Assembly (NCBI GenBank): GCA_945957305.1
Contig: CAMFLN010000057.1
Span: 1-9,675, forward strand
Origin: an uncultured Planctomycetaceae bacterium
GTDB taxonomy: Bacteria; Planctomycetota; Planctomycetia; Pirellulales; JACPPG01
Length of the DNA: 9,675 nucleotides
Reading direction: 5' to 3'
The notes beneath the pieces were generated by a model, which saw only the letters and a program-made list of their open reading frames with translations, was not told the origin of the DNA and did no database searches. Shown piece by piece: positions 5,586 through 9,675 of this stretch; positions within the stretch are counted from its first letter, which is position 1; each line of letters begins with the position of its first letter. A program made the translations under genes and the position numbers.

Positions 5586-8006
5586 GTGATAGCCGGCCGG
5601 GCAAAGTTGCCTTGCCTAACTCTTCCCTGCATTCGCCTATTGGCAATGCTGACCGCATGTTGTGGGATGATCGGAGAAAACGCTGCAGCGACCAGGTCGG
5701 AGGTTTTCGATGCAACGATTGCTCCCGTGCTGAAAGAATACTGCGTCACTTGTCACGACGGAGTACAGGCCGGCACTGATCTCGCGCTCAATGAGCTAAC
5801 GGCAGACATGTCTAGGCATGGCGAGACGTGGATGCGAGTAAGGAGTCAAGTCGCCAACGGACTGATGCCCCCGCAAGGCCATCCACGGCCATCGCCTAAC
5901 CAGCGACGCGCACTCATGGAATGGATCACAGCCGAAATGCGCAACTTGCAGCTCGCCGCGCGTGCCGCTAATGGTCGGGCACAAGCTCGGCGACTGAATC
6001 GCGACGAATATGTGAATTCCATTCGCGACCTGCTTGGCATTAACCTCGACGTCGCAATGTTTCCGACGGAAAATGTCGCAAGTGGCTTCGACAACGTGGA
6101 TTCAGCACTAGACTTGTCTCCGCAGTTGCTCAATCGGTACTTAGAGGCTGCCGACGTCGTCCTAGATCACCTATTATCGCCACGCTTGCCGCACGAACCA
6201 GTGGTGTCACGACTTGACTTGGCTAACATCGCCACACATCAAACAGAAAGAGGCGATGCAGCACGCTTTGGAATGAATTGTGTAGTACGTGACGGGGACG
6301 TCCTTTTTCTCACCGGAAACACGTCGATACAACTGCAAGAGATTAGGGCTGCCACTTCGGGGCGATACCGAGTTCGCATTTCAGCGAATGCCGAACAACG
6401 TAAAGAGGGAATAACGTTCATCGTCTATGCTGGCAATTACGGTCTGCCGTCTCCCACATCGCGCCTAATCGGAGCGTTCGATGTCGCTGCTCGGCCGACA
6501 GTCGTAGATTTCTTCTTGCAGATGGACGCTAAGGATTGCCTTCGCATCGCGCCGTATGGGCTGCCGACGGTGTGGACGGCGTTACCGGCGGACTATGTTG
6601 GCCCAGGACTTGCGGTTCAATGGATTGAAATTGAGGGGCCGCTCGAGGACGAAGCGCTCGGCCGTGCGAAGAACCGCTTGCTTGGAAATATTAGCCTGGA
6701 GACTGCTACTGCAGCCGATGCGAAGGTGCTGATAAAGCGGTTCGTACCGCGCGCCTTCCGACGGGCAGTGACCGAAGCTGAGCTGGAAGTGTTCCTGAAT
6801 CTGTTCAGTAATCAGCTGACATCGATTCGAGATGTTCGCACCACCGAAAAGGTCAGAATGGCGCTGCGCGTTGTTCTGAAAGCGGTACTCTGCAGTCCTG
6901 AGTTTCTTTTTCTCTCAAATCCACCGGGACGACTGGATGACTTCAGCTTGGCAACACGGCTCTCCTATTTTCTCTGGAGTAGCACACCCGACGATACACT
7001 GCTGGCGTTGGCCGCCCAGGGCAAGCTGAGCAATCGGGAGATCCTACATCAGCAGGTCGACCGAATGCTGAGAGACAGAAAGTCTCGTGCATTGTCTGAG
7101 AATTTCACCGGGCAGTGGTTAAGTCTACGAGACATAAAGGCGACGACTCCGGATGCTCGCCTTTACCCGGAATTTGACGAACTTTTAGAGTTCTCAATGC
7201 CACGCGAAACGATCTATTTTTTTGAAGAGGTAATGAACACTGATCGCAGCGCATTGGACTTTGTCGATTCAGATTGGTCGATGCTAAACGAGCGTTTAGC
7301 AAGCCACTACGGCATTTCGGGGGTTCACGGATCACGTTTTCGTCGAGTGTTACTTCCGCCAGGATCTCATCGTGGTGGCGTGATGACCCAGGCTGCCGTC
7401 CTTAAGGTCACTGCGAATGGCGCAAGCACGTCCCCAGTGCGGCGCGGCGCATGGGTACTAAGTCGAATCCTGGGTGACAGTTTGCCGCAACCGCCAAGGA
7501 ACGTTCCGGCTGTTGAGCCAGATACTCGCGGAGCAACGACTCTTCGCGAACAACTAGCCAAGCATCGGGATATGGACAGCTGCGCGTTGTGCCACACAAG
7601 GATCGATCCTCCGGGGAATGCTTTAGAACATTTTGACGTCATCGGAACGTGGCGTCAGTGGTACCGTATTAACAATAAGGACGCACCCAAGTGGGAGCGG
7701 GTGATGTTGTCTACGGGTGCCACAACGATGTTTGCACGAGGGCCAGACGTTGACGGCAGTGGTGAATTGTTTTCGGGACACGCGTTTCGGGACAGCGACG
7801 GCCTCAAGCAAGTGATATTGCAGGAACCAGATCGCTTTCCGCGGTGCCTTGTCGAACACCTACTGACGTACGCGACGGGCCATCGAATTGAAATCGCGGA
7901 TCGCGAACATGTCGAGCAAATACTAGCTGACGTCAGGCCGAAGCACTACGGCCTTCGCTCAATAATTCACGCCATCGTGGAACACCCCATTTTCACGAAT
8001 AAATAA
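5586..8006 (+). CDS. Exported dihaem c-type cytochrome of PSCyt/PSD (DUF1587-DUF1595-DUF1592-DUF1588-DUF1585) architecture
   Basis: An 806-residue exported protein with the module order of planctomycete-type cytochromes, numbered from GTG 5586. An export signal occupies about 1-35. A PSCyt1-like haem domain carries CVTCH at 53-57 and a possible distal Met in GLMPPQGHP at 92-100. PSD3/DUF1587 (RRLNRDEYVNSIRDLLG) starts near 135. A beta-rich, carbohydrate-binding-like stretch spans about 220-350. PSD5/DUF1595 (KRFVPRAFRRAVTEAEL) lies near 384, PSD4/DUF1592 at about 451-580, PSCyt3/DUF1588 at about 595-690 with a second haem site CALCH at 666-670 leading into RIDPPGNALEHFD, and PSD2/DUF1585 at the C-terminus. 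Catalytic activity is unknown; electron transfer across the envelope is the conservative reading. The start is uncertain: the frame opens as far back as 5376, but that would overlap the EEP gene and terminator. GTG 5586, TTG 5607 and TTG 5565 are candidates. LTAC at 22-25 fits a lipobox. It is likely coupled to the DUF1552 gene, 1 bp away. Confidence 0.9.
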   Translation: MIAGRAKLPCLTLPCIRLLAMLTACCGMIGENAAATRSEVFDATIAPVLKEYCVTCHDGVQAGTDLALNELTADMSRHGETWMRVRSQVANGLMPPQGHPRPSPNQRRALMEWITAEMRNLQLAARAANGRAQARRLNRDEYVNSIRDLLGINLDVAMFPTENVASGFDNVDSALDLSPQLLNRYLEAADVVLDHLLSPRLPHEPVVSRLDLANIATHQTERGDAARFGMNCVVRDGDVLFLTGNTSIQLQEIRAATSGRYRVRISANAEQRKEGITFIVYAGNYGLPSPTSRLIGAFDVAARPTVVDFFLQMDAKDCLRIAPYGLPTVWTALPADYVGPGLAVQWIEIEGPLEDEALGRAKNRLLGNISLETATAADAKVLIKRFVPRAFRRAVTEAELEVFLNLFSNQLTSIRDVRTTEKVRMALRVVLKAVLCSPEFLFLSNPPGRLDDFSLATRLSYFLWSSTPDDTLLALAAQGKLSNREILHQQVDRMLRDRKSRALSENFTGQWLSLRDIKATTPDARLYPEFDELLEFSMPRETIYFFEEVMNTDRSALDFVDSDWSMLNERLASHYGISGVHGSRFRRVLLPPGSHRGGVMTQAAVLKVTANGASTSPVRRGAWVLSRILGDSLPQPPRNVPAVEPDTRGATTLREQLAKHRDMDSCALCHTRIDPPGNALEHFDVIGTWRQWYRINNKDAPKWERVMLSTGATTMFARGPDVDGSGELFSGHAFRDSDGLKQVILQEPDRFPRCLVEHLLTYATGHRIEIADREHVEQILADVRPKHYGLRSIIHAIVEHPIFTNK

Positions 8007-8007
8007 T

Positions 8008-9285
8008 ATGACGCTGGCATTGTGTAACAGGCGCGCCTTCTTGCAATCTGCCGGAGTCTGTCTTGCACTTCCTCTTTTAGAATCAGTAGGGGCGCGAGGC
8101 GCGACAACCACATCGCGGCAAGAGTGTCCGCGCAGAATGGTCGCAATATGTTTCACAATGGGTGTGCATGGCCCCAATCTATTTCCGGGCCAGGCAGGAA
8201 GGGGCTATACGCCCACGCCATATTTGCGAGCACTTGGAAGGGACCTACTTCCCGAGGTAACCGTGTTTAGCGGCTTATCGCATCCGGACGTCACTCTTGG
8301 CCACGCGAGTGACGTGTCTTTTCTTACCGCCGCTCCTCATCCCGGCGGAGACACATTTCGGAACACGATTTCCCTTGATCAGCAGATGGTGGAACTGCTA
8401 AAGCCGAGCACGCGCATTGCCTCGCTGACTCTTGGCACGAGCGGGAATGGAACGCTGTCATTTAGCCGCACAGGAGTGCCGATTCCTGCGGAGACGCGCC
8501 CCTCGGCCTTGTTTGCCAGCCTATTCGTCAACGGGTCAAAGTCCGAAAAGACGGCTCAGATACGTCGCCTCAAGGAAGGACAAAGCGTTTTGGACGCACT
8601 CGTAGCTCCAACAAAGCGACTCTATAAGCATGCAAGCACGCATGATCGGAACAAAATACTCCAGTATTACACGGCAATTAGAGAGGTAGAAAATGATCTG
8701 CTCCGGAGCCAACAGTGGGCAGAACAGCCCAAACCAAAAGTCAACGCCGCGCCACCTCTAGATATAACGGACCGGAACGACAGTCCGGGAAAACTAAAAC
8801 TGTTGCTAGGTCTCGTGTATCTAGCACTGCAGTCTGACTCGACGAGATTTGTAACATTACTCGACGACGGCAACGGGGCAATCCCCCCACTCCCTGGGGT
8901 AACGATGGAATACCACACGCTGTGCCACCATGGCCAGGAGCCTGAGAAAATTGCCCAACTCAGCATCGTCCAAGCGAAGCAAATGGAGCATGTGGGAGAG
9001 TTTCTCCGGAAACTACAGCAGTCAACCGAAGGGGATCAGACGATACTTGCCCGCACTATGGTGATGTTCGGATCGGCGATGGGAAATGCATCGAACCATA
9101 CGTGCACGAATTTGCCCATTATGCTCGCCGGCGGAGGATTTCGACACGGTCAACACATTGCCTTTGATGCCACTCACAACCTGCCATTAGCGCGGCTCTA
9201 CGTTTCCATGATGCAGCGACTGGAAATCGATACAGACATTTTCGCATCAGGCAGAGGCGCCCTTCCTGGACTGGCATTAACATGA
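8008..9285 (+). CDS. Tat-exported DUF1552 (HXXSHH) family protein
   Basis: A 425-residue protein of the DUF1552 family, near the usual length. The N-terminus has a twin-arginine signal, NRRAFLQSAGVCLALPLL at about 7-24, so it is probably exported folded, perhaps with a bound metal. Family landmarks are FSGLSHPDV at 87-95, GHASDVSFLTAAPHPGG at 98-114, RNTISLDQ at 118-125, the signature histidine block at 302-309, FGSAMGNASNH at 354-364 and NLPIMLAGGGFRHGQH at 368-383. The signature normally reads H-x-x-S-H-H; here it is HTLCHH (303-308), with Cys306 replacing Ser. The remaining histidines are intact, so metal binding looks possible. The enzymatic role is not established; family members typically sit beside DUF1592 cytochromes, as here, with the ATG 1 bp after the cytochrome stop and no Shine-Dalgarno, consistent with translational coupling. 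Confidence 0.92.
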   Translation: MTLALCNRRAFLQSAGVCLALPLLESVGARGATTTSRQECPRRMVAICFTMGVHGPNLFPGQAGRGYTPTPYLRALGRDLLPEVTVFSGLSHPDVTLGHASDVSFLTAAPHPGGDTFRNTISLDQQMVELLKPSTRIASLTLGTSGNGTLSFSRTGVPIPAETRPSALFASLFVNGSKSEKTAQIRRLKEGQSVLDALVAPTKRLYKHASTHDRNKILQYYTAIREVENDLLRSQQWAEQPKPKVNAAPPLDITDRNDSPGKLKLLLGLVYLALQSDSTRFVTLLDDGNGAIPPLPGVTMEYHTLCHHGQEPEKIAQLSIVQAKQMEHVGEFLRKLQQSTEGDQTILARTMVMFGSAMGNASNHTCTNLPIMLAGGGFRHGQHIAFDATHNLPLARLYVSMMQRLEIDTDIFASGRGALPGLALT

Positions 9286-9675
9286 GGCGCATCATCGGCT
9301 AGTGCCTCCGACACACAGTCCATTTTCGGTGGAGGGGCGTTTGCAGCAGGGACTCGGCGGTCAGTGGGGCGTTTGATGAAATTCCGACAAATGGAGAGGA
9401 ATCGGGAAATACTGACTTGTAACTGTGCTCGCCATGGCCACGGTGATCCGCAGCGGCCTCCATAACGCAGCTCGGCGCCGGTGCCCGTTAAGGTGACCGG
9501 CTGGCGACGTTGCAAGCATTTGGCGTTGGGGACGTCCACGTCTGCGAGGCTGGCCAGCGGCACACTTTCGCTACCGACACTATCGATACAAGCCGACGAA
9601 AGTCGTCGCAAATTCTGAAATGATCTTAAGACAGAATGACCAATAAGATTGCGGGGCTGCTGGCAACAAATGGTG
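9286..9675. other. Apparently non-coding tail; no supported gene
   Basis: I find no reading frame with recognisable domain features on either strand. A minus-strand frame runs back from 9611 into the DUF1552 gene but is arginine- and serine-rich and without motifs. Small items seen are weak stems with long loops after the stop codon (GAGGC 9284-9288 with GCCTC 9304-9308; CCTCC 9305-9309 with GGAGG near 9331-9335) and a 4-bp GNRA-type hairpin at 9594-9605. An ATG at 9636 opens a short frame to the window edge (MTNKIAGLLATNG) that might begin a downstream gene. None is strong enough to call. Confidence 0.4.

Noticed and set aside
9376..9465. Small + strand frame of 29 residues (MKFRQMERNREILTCN...) with a CNCARHGHG segment that looks metal-binding.
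   Set aside because: It is very short, lacks a Shine-Dalgarno and has no supporting context; the Cys/His pattern alone is weak.
9549..9558. 10-bp palindrome GCTGGCCAGC in the tail.
   Set aside because: Several palindromes of this length are expected by chance in 9.7 kb.
9198..9611. A 137-residue minus-strand frame overlapping the end of the DUF1552 gene.
   Set aside because: Its C-terminal part is antisense to conserved DUF1552 sequence, and the rest has no convincing family feature. A faint resemblance to a transposase OrfA end is too weak to annotate.
1..9675. CRISPR arrays, tRNA or rRNA genes, and complete insertion sequences.
   Set aside because: No spaced direct repeats, cloverleaf-like segments, rRNA-like sequence or intact transposase frame were seen on either strand.

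Overview
The window is a co-directional stretch of bacterial DNA, with every convincing gene on the + strand and moderate G+C judged by eye. It holds the end of an exopolysaccharide or glycan gene cluster, followed by a separate pair of exported proteins of uncharacterised function. Planctomycetota is the best guess for the host, with Verrucomicrobiota or Acidobacteriota as alternatives. The reasons are the DUF1592-type dihaem cytochrome next to a DUF1552 (HXXSHH) protein, the membrane-anchored EEP-family protein, several TTG/GTG starts and the near absence of Shine-Dalgarno sequences. This is an inference from family composition; no marker gene is present.

Region 1 (2-4212) holds four glycosyltransferases in a row: a GT4 enzyme cut by the window edge, a soluble GT2, a second GT4 and a membrane-embedded GT2. 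Spacings are 39 bp, an 8 bp overlap and 76 bp, which suggests one operon building and exporting a surface polysaccharide. The junction of the first two genes has a palindromic hairpin over the stop codon and an exact 18-bp tandem duplication that copies the TTG start of the next gene.

Region 2 (4213-5501) is a 262 bp gap with weak stem-loops, then a membrane-anchored endonuclease/exonuclease/phosphatase (EEP) protein. Its stop codon lies inside a perfect 9-bp hairpin followed by a T-rich tract, a good candidate for an intrinsic terminator.

Region 3 (5586-9285) is a two-gene unit: a large exported dihaem c-type cytochrome of PSCyt/PSD architecture with a possible lipobox, and 1 bp later a Tat-exported DUF1552 protein. 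In the latter the signature HxxSHH motif reads HTLCHH. This pairing recurs in planctomycete-like genomes, but its biochemistry is unknown to me. It is the most interesting part of the window.

Region 4 (9286-9675) is about 390 bp without a convincing gene.
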